From Micromonospora terminaliae (GTDB lineage: Bacteria; Actinomycetota; Actinomycetes; Mycobacteriales; Micromonosporaceae), in NCBI RefSeq assembly GCF_009671205.1, contig NZ_CP045309.1, forward strand, positions 6,528,001-6,592,000: DNA of 64,000 nt. The letters are read 5' to 3'. Positions 1-7,385 of the stretch are shown here, one piece after another (position 1 is the stretch's first letter; each line of letters starts with the position of its first letter). The translations under genes were made by a program, and so were the position numbers. A model generated the notes under the pieces. It was not told where the DNA came from. It ran no database searches and saw nothing but the letters and a program-made list of their open reading frames with translations.

Positions 1-2
1 GC

Positions 3-3000
3 GCCGTCTGGGACCTGGCCGACCAGTGGTACGCGGTCGCCGACGTCCTGGCCGGCCCTCGCAACGACGCCACCGCCGCCGCCGGCGAGGTCCGCAGTGG
101 ATACGGCGGGGTCGGCCTGGTGGCGCAGGCGTTCGACATCGCCTGGGGCAAGGTAGCCGACGGCGAGGACGCGCCGCTGCACGTGCTCGTGGCGGCGACC
201 GGCGAGCTGGGCAAGCTGGTCGACTCGTGCGGCTGCGACATCGAGGGCGCCAAGCTCGAAGCCTGGGTCGAGTTGGGCATCCTGGTCGTCGAGCTGCTCT
301 CGCTCGCGGTGGCCACCGTGCTGACCCTGGGCGCGGCCTCGCCGGCGGCCGGCGCCGCCATCACGGCGAGCCGGGTAGCCGTCCAACAGATCTTCCGGCG
401 GCTGGTGGCCCAGCTGGCCCGCAAGGCCGTCGAGGAAGGGCTGAAGGAGGCCGGCGAGCGAGCCGCCAAGGAGGTCGTCACCAGCGGCGCCCGTGGCCTT
501 GCCCGCCGAGCCGTGCTGGCTGGGCTGGTCGAGGCGGGACAGGAGGCGGGCACCAGCCTGGCGACGCAGGCGTACCAGAACTCCACCGGCCGCCGGGACG
601 GCCTGGACCTGACCGACATGGGCATGTCGGGGCTCGGTGGGTTCGCCGGTGGCGCGGCCGCGCCGCTGGCCGGGCTGGGGCGGCACGCGAACGGGCGGTT
701 CGCCGAGATCGGCGAGCGCTTCGGGCGGGAAATGGCCGGCGAGACGCTCGCCGAGAGCGCCGCGGGCCTGGCGACCGGCCAGGACCTGTCGCTGGAGGAC
801 ATCGCGCGGGCCGCGGTCTCCGGGGCCAGCGGTTCCGCCACCGGGCAGGCCGACAGCGCCCTGCACCGTCGGCTCGACGAGAAGCTGGCCGGCCTCCCTT
901 CCCAGCCGGTGGACCTGGGGCTTCCGCCGTCCGACGACGCAACCGGCCGCATGCCCACCCAGCGGATGCCGGACCCGCTTCTCCACGACCCCGGACCTCC
1001 GCCGGCGTCCAACCCTCCGTCGTCTCTCGTCGGCGGTGGGCCGGCCCCCACGCACCTCCCGTCCGCCGACGCGGCGGCCCATGCCGCCGCGGGTGTCGAC
1101 GCTCCGCCGGTGCGTCCGGCGGACGCGGAGGTGGCGACGGGCCGTGCGAACGTGGAGGTGACCGCGGGGCCGGCGGGGGTGGAGGCCACCGGCAGCCCGA
1201 CGCTCTCGTCGGTGGCCGTCGAGGCGCCGGACATCGTCGCCTCCGGCCCCGATGGCGCCGGCCATCAGTCCGGTCCGGTCAAGGGCCAGGTCGTTTCCGA
1301 TGTCGGCACCCCGAGTCAGCCGGTGCAATCCGCCACGTCGACCACCGTGGGACCGCCCACCAGCGTCTCCCCACCGCCGCAGAGCCCGGCGTCCGTGCCG
1401 CCCCACCACACACCGGTAGGCATCGTGACCGGCCAGTCCGGGCCGTCGGCCGCTCCCGCGGTGCATCCGCACGCGGCACCGGCCACCGTGACCGGCCAGT
1501 CCGGGTCCTTGGCCGCTCCCGCGGTGCATCCGCACGCGGCACCGGCCAACGGCCTGGACGCCCGGCCTGGCCCGAATCCCCGATTTCCGCTGCTGGAAGC
1601 GCTGGCCCCGCAGCGCACGGCCTCGGATCCGCTGCCGGCGCTCCCCGGGCCGTTTGACCCGTTGCCGCCGCCCCGGCAGACCCCCGATGAACGGGCCGCG
1701 CGGCTCGCGGCCGATCGGGAAGCGCTCGACCGGCGGCGCTATCGGGGCTACCTCCGGCACCAGCGTGAGCTGTTTGAGGAGAACCGGCGCCAGGGACAGC
1801 TGAAGAAACTGCGCGCCATCGCCGAGCAGCACTATGAGGCCGCGCGCTGGCTTGTCCAGCGGGCGTACGAGCTGCACGAGGCGGGGCAACAGCACCTCGT
1901 GGACCAGCACCTCCGCGAGGGGCGGCGCCGGGAGCGGCTCCACTACCGGGCCTTCGACGCGGCGGAGGCCGTGCGTGCCGGCGAACGGCTGCCTGCCGAG
2001 GTGATGGTCGAGGACGACCTCGACTTCGACCAGATCAATGACGACGTCGCCGACCTCGCCCAGGGTGCCGTCGAGACGGCGGACCACTCGGCGCTCACCG
2101 GCCACGGCCATCCGCCGCCGATCGACCGCTCCCGCCGGTACGGCGTGCGGGGCGGACTCCGGCCACCCCTCGCGCTGCACCAGACCGACCTGGAGCGGCA
2201 GATGCCGCGCAACCCCGACGGCAGTGTGGTGCGGACCGCGGATCCCCGCCGGGGCGGCTGGTTCCGGCTGGCGAACGACGGTGGACCCGCCGCCGACGCC
2301 ACCCGGGGGATCAACTGCCTGGACTGCACGCTGTCGCTCTTCGAGACCTGGATGCACGGCCGGCCCCGGGTGTCCGCGCCGCGCACCTTCGACGGCTACC
2401 TGCTGGGGGACGTCCACAGGCCGGTGGGCGGCGAGGCGGACGGACCCCGCCGGGTCGAGGAGACCACGGGCGGGCGGTTCCAGAACCTCGGCCCCACCGG
2501 TCCGTCCAGCGCCCCCGGTCCCCGGACGCGCGAAGTGATCGAGGACGGCTACCGCGATCTGCACGCGCAGCTGGCCGCGGGCGGCCACGGCAGCTACGCC
2601 TTCCTCATCACCGGCATGGAGGGCGGCGGTTCACACGCCTGGGTGGCGCTGAACCAGAACGGGACGATCCTCTACCTCGACCCGCAGATGGGCAGGGTGA
2701 GCACACGCCCGCTCTATACCCACCGCGGTGTACCGAGCCCCTGCAACGTGGTCGGCCTCGACGCGCTGGTGCTCGGCCCCGACGGCCGCCCGATGCCGCT
2801 CGCCGGCCGGCCGCCGGGTGACTACAACGTCCTGCCCGACGACTTCCCGCCCGAGGACGTCCTGCCCGACGACGTCCTGCCCGACCCGGCGCCGCCCCCA
2901 CCGCTCGAACCGCCACCGCCGCCGGACGACGGAGACGCTCCGGACTTCAACCACGTCCACCTGCTCGGCGAATCCACCACCTTCCACCGGCCCGACGGCA

Positions 3001-4235
3001 CCTCGTTCCCCGGCAGCGCTCCCGACGCCGATTCGGAGGCGGTCCAGCTGCGGAACGCGCACCGGGATGCGCACGCCGACCGGATCGCCGCCGGGCTGTA
3101 CGTCCGCGATGCGCTGGCCACGAGCGGCAGCCTGGACGAGGTCTTCGCCGCCGGGGTGACCCCGGTCGAGCTGGCGCAACACGCCGACGGGCCGACCTTG
3201 CAGCGGCTGGTACCCGGGCTGGATCCGGCGGCGGCCGGCGACCTGACCCGGCTGCTCGCCGACCCGCGCGTCCAGCAGATGCTCGATCAGACATGGGAGG
3301 CGCCACCCCGACGCGAGGAGCTGCTGGCCGAAACGCTGGTACGGCAGCTCGCGCAACGGCCCGACCTGGTCCGGATGATCCTGTCGACACCGGAGCTCGC
3401 CAACTCGCTGACCGCCCGCCCGGTCACCCTCCACCACCTGGCCAGCCACCAGAAGGCAATCGACGTCCTCGGAGCGGCATTGGATGACATCGCCGAACGG
3501 GGGCCGGCGGTGGTGGCACGGGAGAATTCCCTCCGGCCTGCGGAAACTCCACTTACCCAGGAACAACGCAGAATCAGCGTGTCGTGTGAGGCAGGAGAAC
3601 GTGATCCAGTTCAGCCCGGCTTCGATCAGACGCGTCGCAGCGATCCGACATATCGTCGCGAGTACCTGGATCAGCTCTATCGAGACGCAGCCCGCGTGCA
3701 ACCGGAGGTAACAAGGTTGGCTTGTAGCCTGGCATCGAGTTCGGCTGGTGCGGCTGAGGCGAAGCCGAGGTCCGGGCCCAAGGACAGGCAGCGAGCCGAG
3801 GACAAGGTGACCAAGTACGGCGGTGACGTCTCGTCCCTGACCGACCTGGCTGCCGCTAGCGTTTCGTTCGAAAAACTGGCGGATCTGTATGCGGCTCTCG
3901 AGGCGCTCCAGGGCGAATTGGGAGACGACATCGTCTACTTCGAAGACCGCTTCGTTGTGCCGCAGAAGAGCGGGTATCGGGACATCCTGATGATGTTGCG
4001 GATGCCGGACGGACACATCGCCGAATTTCGCCTGCAACTGAAGGCACTCGATCGGGTCGCGGATTGGGAACACGCGCTATACGAGGTCGGACGAGATCTG
4101 AAGGCAATTGCCGATCAAGAGGGCCGTAGTATGTCGACCATGGAGCGCGCTCTGCGAGGCGGCCTTCTGCGGCAGACCCGGCATTACTTCTGGGAAGCGC
4201 TGCAGGGATCAATGACAAGGGAATCGCACCCATGA
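3..4235 (+). CDS. CpnT-like polymorphic toxin, papain-fold deamidase plus RelA/SpoT-like C-terminus (5' partial)
   Basis: The reading frame is open to the left edge, so the true start lies outside; residues below count from the GTG at 120. The N-terminal part (to about residue 250) is Ala/Gly-rich and helical with a hydrophobic stretch, like the WXG100-type N-terminal domain of CpnT-family toxins. A Pro/Ala-rich linker with two 21-residue repeats follows, then a charged helical region near 520-620. Residues about 700-870 look like a papain-fold toxin 1 (glutamine deamidase) domain: NCLDC gives Cys733, GSHAW gives His839 and YLDPQ gives Asp854. After a Pro/Asp linker and a helical region, residues about 1215-1330 resemble a RelA/SpoT synthetase: Lys1221/Lys1229, TDLAAASV (Asp1242), SGYRDIL (1284-1290) and AEFRLQL (Glu1302). 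Contact-dependent or secreted antibacterial activity is inferred; neither enzymatic activity is shown. The stop overlaps the next gene in ATGA. Confidence 0.8.
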   Translation, partial: AVWDLADQWYAVADVLAGPRNDATAAAGEVRSGYGGVGLVAQAFDIAWGKVADGEDAPLHVLVAATGELGKLVDSCGCDIEGAKLEAWVELGILVVELLSLAVATVLTLGAASPAAGAAITASRVAVQQIFRRLVAQLARKAVEEGLKEAGERAAKEVVTSGARGLARRAVLAGLVEAGQEAGTSLATQAYQNSTGRRDGLDLTDMGMSGLGGFAGGAAAPLAGLGRHANGRFAEIGERFGREMAGETLAESAAGLATGQDLSLEDIARAAVSGASGSATGQADSALHRRLDEKLAGLPSQPVDLGLPPSDDATGRMPTQRMPDPLLHDPGPPPASNPPSSLVGGGPAPTHLPSADAAAHAAAGVDAPPVRPADAEVATGRANVEVTAGPAGVEATGSPTLSSVAVEAPDIVASGPDGAGHQSGPVKGQVVSDVGTPSQPVQSATSTTVGPPTSVSPPPQSPASVPPHHTPVGIVTGQSGPSAAPAVHPHAAPATVTGQSGSLAAPAVHPHAAPANGLDARPGPNPRFPLLEALAPQRTASDPLPALPGPFDPLPPPRQTPDERAARLAADREALDRRRYRGYLRHQRELFEENRRQGQLKKLRAIAEQHYEAARWLVQRAYELHEAGQQHLVDQHLREGRRRERLHYRAFDAAEAVRAGERLPAEVMVEDDLDFDQINDDVADLAQGAVETADHSALTGHGHPPPIDRSRRYGVRGGLRPPLALHQTDLERQMPRNPDGSVVRTADPRRGGWFRLANDGGPAADATRGINCLDCTLSLFETWMHGRPRVSAPRTFDGYLLGDVHRPVGGEADGPRRVEETTGGRFQNLGPTGPSSAPGPRTREVIEDGYRDLHAQLAAGGHGSYAFLITGMEGGGSHAWVALNQNGTILYLDPQMGRVSTRPLYTHRGVPSPCNVVGLDALVLGPDGRPMPLAGRPPGDYNVLPDDFPPEDVLPDDVLPDPAPPPPLEPPPPPDDGDAPDFNHVHLLGESTTFHRPDGTSFPGSAPDADSEAVQLRNAHRDAHADRIAAGLYVRDALATSGSLDEVFAAGVTPVELAQHADGPTLQRLVPGLDPAAAGDLTRLLADPRVQQMLDQTWEAPPRREELLAETLVRQLAQRPDLVRMILSTPELANSLTARPVTLHHLASHQKAIDVLGAALDDIAERGPAVVARENSLRPAETPLTQEQRRISVSCEAGERDPVQPGFDQTRRSDPTYRREYLDQLYRDAARVQPEVTRLACSLASSSAGAAEAKPRSGPKDRQRAEDKVTKYGGDVSSLTDLAAASVSFEKLADLYAALEALQGELGDDIVYFEDRFVVPQKSGYRDILMMLRMPDGHIAEFRLQLKALDRVADWEHALYEVGRDLKAIADQEGRSMSTMERALRGGLLRQTRHYFWEALQGSMTRESHP
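1425..1550 (+). repeat. Two tandem 63-nt units in toxin linker
   Basis: Units 1425-1487 and 1488-1550 encode two nearly identical 21-residue segments that begin VTGQSG and end with VHPHAAPA. They lie in the Pro/Ala-rich linker before the helical region. In-frame duplication in a flexible linker fits length variation of a spacer between toxin domains. Confidence 0.85.
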
Positions 4236-4675
4236 CCGACATGCCAGACCTGGAGCTGCCTGCCTACTTCAGCTACTACAGGTCGCCGGTGAAGATGGTG
4301 TCTACGCCCGATGGTGGTCTCGTGGCCTGGCGCTTGTCGATCGAAACCGGCGGCTGGGAGCCGGCAACTGACCTTGTGGACGAGATCCTCTTTGCCGTCG
4401 GTGGGGAGATCAGCGTCCTGACCGCCGATCAGTTCGTCCAGCGGACGGAGTACCGACGTGGCCGCTACCTGCAGGGCGACGGGCCCGTATTTGCGCTCTA
4501 CGAGACGGTGAAGGCCATCGCAGACGCCGCTGACGCGGAACGGCGACGCCTCACGATCGAGGAGACGGCGTTGATCAAGGGCATACATCGGCGGACGTTC
4601 GTGATATTCGAGGAACAGCTCCAGCAGGCCGGCGATCCCGGTGCCGACCCCACCATCGCCACCGCCGTCTCTTGA
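4232..4675 (+). CDS. Hypothetical protein, candidate immunity protein for the upstream toxin
   Basis: A 147-residue soluble protein with no signal peptide or membrane segment; I do not recognise the family. The ATG at 4232 overlaps the toxin stop (ATGA), so the two are probably translationally coupled. Visible features are an aromatic N-terminus (YFSYYRSPVKM), a GGWEP turn, an acidic strand around DLVDEILFA, and a C-terminal helical half rich in Glu/Arg/Ala. Its base composition matches the low-GC toxin tip rather than the high-GC genes on either side. Position, size and composition are those expected of an immunity gene for the C-terminal toxin domain, but this rests on context. An accessory role in toxin folding or loading is the alternative. 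Confidence 0.6.
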   Translation: MTDMPDLELPAYFSYYRSPVKMVSTPDGGLVAWRLSIETGGWEPATDLVDEILFAVGGEISVLTADQFVQRTEYRRGRYLQGDGPVFALYETVKAIADAADAERRRLTIEETALIKGIHRRTFVIFEEQLQQAGDPGADPTIATAVS

Positions 4676-4726
4676 TGCCGTCCGAAAGGCTTGCTCGACC
4701 GCCGATCACGGCGCGAAAGTCCCAGC

Positions 4727-5494
4727 ATGTCTGACGCGCCCTGGCATCGGAAGCGGCCGGCAACGACGGGAAGGGGAGTGTCCTACCGACCACCGGCGGA
4801 CGTGGCGGAGGCGCTGCGCATACAGGAGGAGTTGCGTCCTCGGGTCGATCTGGTCGGGCCGGGGCCGACCGCGCCCGCGACGGTCGCCGGGCTGGACGTC
4901 GCCTACGCGGAGAGCGGCGACCGGCTCGCGGCGGCCGTCACGGTGCTGGACGCGGCCACCCTCGCCGTGGTGGACGAGGCGGTGAGTGTGGGGCGGCCGG
5001 CGTTCGACTACGTGCCAGGGCTGTTCGCCTTCCGGGAGTTGCCGGCGTTGCTGGCGGCGCTGGATCGGTTGACCGTCCGGCCCGACCTGCTGGTCTGCGA
5101 CGGGCACGGGCTGGCGCATCCACGCCGCTTCGGGCTGGCCTGCCATCTCGGGCTGGTGACGGGGCTGCCCGCGATCGGGGTGGCGAAGACGCCGCTGGTC
5201 GGGGTCTGGGACGAGCCGGCGCCTCAGCGGGGCGCGTGGACGCCGCTGCGCGACGGCGGTGAGGTGGTGGGCCGGGTGCTGCGGACGCGGGACGGGGTGA
5301 AGCCGGTCTTCGTCAGCGTCGGGCACCGGATGAGCCTGGACAACGCGGTCGAGCGGGTGCTGGCGTTGACGCCCCGCTACCGCCTGCCGGAGACCACCAG
5401 GACAGCCGACCACCTCTGTCGCCGTGCCCTCGCCGCCGCTGACCGTCGAGCCGCGCCAACGGCCGGCAACGGCGACCCGGCCGCGAGCGCCTGA
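4727..5494 (+). CDS. nfi: Endonuclease V (deoxyinosine 3' endonuclease)
   Basis: Endonuclease V cleaves DNA near deoxyinosine and other deaminated bases. The 255-residue protein has the family landmarks: GLDVAY (Asp57), YVPGLFAFRE (Glu104), CDGHG (Asp125) and GVAKTPLVG (Lys154), covering the RNase H-like metal site and the conserved lysine. Start choice is uncertain: ATG 4727 has only a weak GAAAG upstream, TTG 4691 would add 12 residues, and GTG 4778 would remove 17 and begin just before the conserved PPADV region. It follows the toxin/immunity pair by 51 bases, but its high GC shows that it belongs to the chromosomal background. Confidence 0.88.
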   Translation: MSDAPWHRKRPATTGRGVSYRPPADVAEALRIQEELRPRVDLVGPGPTAPATVAGLDVAYAESGDRLAAAVTVLDAATLAVVDEAVSVGRPAFDYVPGLFAFRELPALLAALDRLTVRPDLLVCDGHGLAHPRRFGLACHLGLVTGLPAIGVAKTPLVGVWDEPAPQRGAWTPLRDGGEVVGRVLRTRDGVKPVFVSVGHRMSLDNAVERVLALTPRYRLPETTRTADHLCRRALAAADRRAAPTAGNGDPAASA

Positions 5495-5541
5495 CGGCAG
5501 GTGCCGCACCGGAGCTGGCGCCGAGTTTCGGGCGGGGGCGG

Positions 5542-5598
5542 ACGTGAATCTTGGAGGGTTGCCGTTCGTGGCGATCGGTAAGTCTCCAAGATCTCTCG
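5542..5598. repeat. REP-like palindromic repeat, copy 1
   Basis: Arms ATCTTGGAG (5548-5556) and CTCCAAGAT (5584-5592) form a 9-bp inverted repeat around an inner TTGCC/GGCGA stem with a GTTCGT loop. Copy 2 lies 166 bases downstream with the same design. Confidence 0.75.
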
Positions 5599-5707
5599 CC
5601 GCATCGTCGGCCGGCGGGCCCGGTGGCGAGGCAGCGGCACCCAGCCGCAGGTGCCCGACGGCGAGACCGCGCCCCCGAGCTGGCGGCGACCTTGCGAGCG
5701 GAGGCCG

Positions 5708-5764
5708 ATGTGAATCTTGGACAGTTGGCGTTCGTGGCGAACGGTACGTGTCCAAGATCTCCCG
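5708..5764. repeat. REP-like palindromic repeat, copy 2
   Basis: Arms ATCTTGGACA (5714-5723) and TGTCCAAGAT (5749-5758) are a perfect 10-bp inverted repeat. At the ninth position the pair is C-G here and G-C in copy 1, so the stem is kept by compensating changes. The GTTCGTGGCGA loop segment is shared. Confidence 0.75.
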
Positions 5765-6010
5765 CGGGATCGGTCGGCCGGCCCGGCGGTTCGGCAGCGG
5801 CGAGCGTGCCGTCGCCCGGCCGGGCGCGCGGCCACCGCGCCGCGGGGACAAGGAAGTGATCATGCGGGCGGGCCTGGTCGCGTCGAGGATGGAGCGGATG
5901 TCGCGGGGTGTCGCGGCACACATGCGGGGTGCTCGATGGGCGGGTGTCCCTCGGGCCCGGTAGTAACCTGACCCGCGGATCCCGTCCGGGGTGGAAACGG
6001 TGAGGTGGAG

Positions 6011-6994
6011 ATGTCGGTGAGGCGGCACGCGGCGCGGTGGGCCACGGTCGGCGCGATGCTGGGCGGCCTGCTGGCCGGCGCGGCGTCCCCGGCGCTGGCC
6101 GCCGACGACCGGGTGGAGGTGCGCTCGGCGAGCCGCTTCACGGCGGGTGCCTCGGCGGGCACCGTGGCGGTCGAGGTGCGCAAGCGTACGGACGGGTGCG
6201 TGCTGCTCCGCACCGCGCTGGGGTTGCGCCTCGACGGCCTGCGCGCGGACCAGGTCCAGGTGCAGGTGGCCACCAGCGGCCGGTGGGTGCCCGTGCCGGT
6301 GTCCGGCGGTGGGGGTGCGGTCGCCACGGCGCAGACCTCGCCGGCCAACGCGGCCCTGTGCAAGGGCAAGGGGATCACGGTCCGCTACCGGGTGGCCTTC
6401 CTGGCCGGTACGGCCGGCGGGCGGTTGACCGTGGTCGGCGAGGCGAGCGCCGCGAACGGCCGGGTGCTCGGCCGGTCCTCGACGGCGGCGCGGGTGATCG
6501 GCGCGGAACCGACCGCAAGCCCCAGCCCGACGCCGTCCCGCAAGCCCTCGCCGACGCCGACCCCGAGCGCCGTCGCCACCACCCCGGCCGATGGCGACAC
6601 CACGTCGGCGGTGGCCGCCGCGCTCGACCCGGCCGCCGGCACCGCGGCCGACGACTCGTCCTCCGGAGGTTCCCCGATCATGTGGTTCGGCATCGCACTG
6701 GTGCTCGTCGGCGTGGCGCTGATCGTGCTGCTGGTCCGCCGCAACCGCGCGGAGAAGACCGACGGGCAGCCGGGCGCCGGGCACTCGCCGGTCCCGCTGC
6801 CGCGCAGCACCACGACCTACCGCTCGGGTGCGCCCGCCGCTCCGGTGTACGGGCAGCAGCCGCCCGCCCCGACGCCGCGCCCGACCGGGAACGTCTACGG
6901 CGCCCCCGCGGCCACGACCGACGGGCCGGGCGGCGAGCCGCCGGCCGCCGCGGGTGGCGACGCCACCACCGTGCTGCCCCGCGTGCCCCGCTGA
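6011..6994 (+). CDS. Secreted, membrane-anchored hypothetical protein
   Basis: The 327-residue protein begins with a twin-Arg-containing, hydrophobic signal peptide ending ASPALA (cleavage near residue 30). A beta-rich extracellular domain to about residue 160 contains two Cys (DGCVLL and AALCKG) that could pair. A Ser/Pro/Thr linker (PSPTPSRKPSPTP) follows, then one transmembrane segment (IMWFGIALVLVG, about 222-241) and a Pro/Gln-rich cytoplasmic tail. The topology is type I. ATG 6011 is chosen over GTG 6005 because the GAGG at 6002-6005 is then well placed. No known catalytic motif is visible; a cell-surface role is inferred from topology only. Confidence 0.75.
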   Translation: MSVRRHAARWATVGAMLGGLLAGAASPALAADDRVEVRSASRFTAGASAGTVAVEVRKRTDGCVLLRTALGLRLDGLRADQVQVQVATSGRWVPVPVSGGGGAVATAQTSPANAALCKGKGITVRYRVAFLAGTAGGRLTVVGEASAANGRVLGRSSTAARVIGAEPTASPSPTPSRKPSPTPTPSAVATTPADGDTTSAVAAALDPAAGTAADDSSSGGSPIMWFGIALVLVGVALIVLLVRRNRAEKTDGQPGAGHSPVPLPRSTTTYRSGAPAAPVYGQQPPAPTPRPTGNVYGAPAATTDGPGGEPPAAAGGDATTVLPRVPR

Positions 6995-7178
6995 ACCGAA
7001 CCCGGCCGGCCGCCGGGGTTACGGTGACAGTCGGTGACAGCGCCCTGACCGGGGTGCTGCGCACCGGCCGCCGGATGCCGAGATGTGGCGCGGTGCCCGC
7101 GTCGGTTCGTCGATAAGATCGCGTGCGCCGGACGGCACCGCCGACCGGTGAGACCGCATACGTGGAAGGAGCCGCGCC

Positions 7179-7385
7179 GTGGCCCTGGACCCGCAGTTGC
7201 TCGAGATCCTCGCCTGCCCGGACACGCACCACGCACCGCTCGACTACGACCCGCAGGCGCAGACGCTGACCTGCACCGAGTGCGGTCGGATCTTCGAGGT
7301 CCGGGACGACGTCCCGGTGCTCCTCCTCGACGAGGCGCGCGGCGGCCCGGCGGCGGACGAGGCGCGCGGCGGGTCGCCGCGATGA
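7179..7385 (+). CDS. Trm112 family small zinc-binding-type protein
   Basis: The 68-residue protein matches the Trm112/UPF0434 pattern: LLEILACPDTHHAPL, then LTCTECGRIFEV and RDDVPVLL. Cys13 and the TCTEC pair are the putative zinc ligands; the first CxxC of many relatives is reduced to one Cys here. The C-terminus contains a duplicated DEARGG motif. The GTG start at 7179 is preceded by GGAAGGA. The stop overlaps the SIS gene start in ATGA, so the two are coupled. In Actinobacteria this gene usually sits beside the SIS/manA cluster of mannose-phosphate metabolism; its precise partner is not known from the sequence. Confidence 0.85.
   Translation: MALDPQLLEILACPDTHHAPLDYDPQAQTLTCTECGRIFEVRDDVPVLLLDEARGGPAADEARGGSPR

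Larger units (their letters stand above)
5495..6010. other. 516-base intergenic region with two diverged repeat units
   Basis: No convincing gene is present; open frames here show no family resemblance and follow the repeats. Two roughly 150-base segments (about 5495-5637 and 5650-5810) align imperfectly with each other. Each contains a GCAGGTGCC-like start, a GAGCTGGCG block, and the palindromic core listed separately. The right end holds a plausible -10 (TAACCT near 5964) for the gene at 6011. Confidence 0.7.

Noticed and set aside
26-1657. 543-codon plus-strand frame over the toxin gene
   Set aside because: Arg/Gly-rich shadow of the toxin frame; the toxin frame contains all domain motifs.
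4706-6784. 692-codon minus-strand open frame across endonuclease V and the next gene
   Set aside because: Composition is Arg/Gly/Ala/Pro-rich like other shadow frames, it spans the repeat region, and it contains no recognisable domain.
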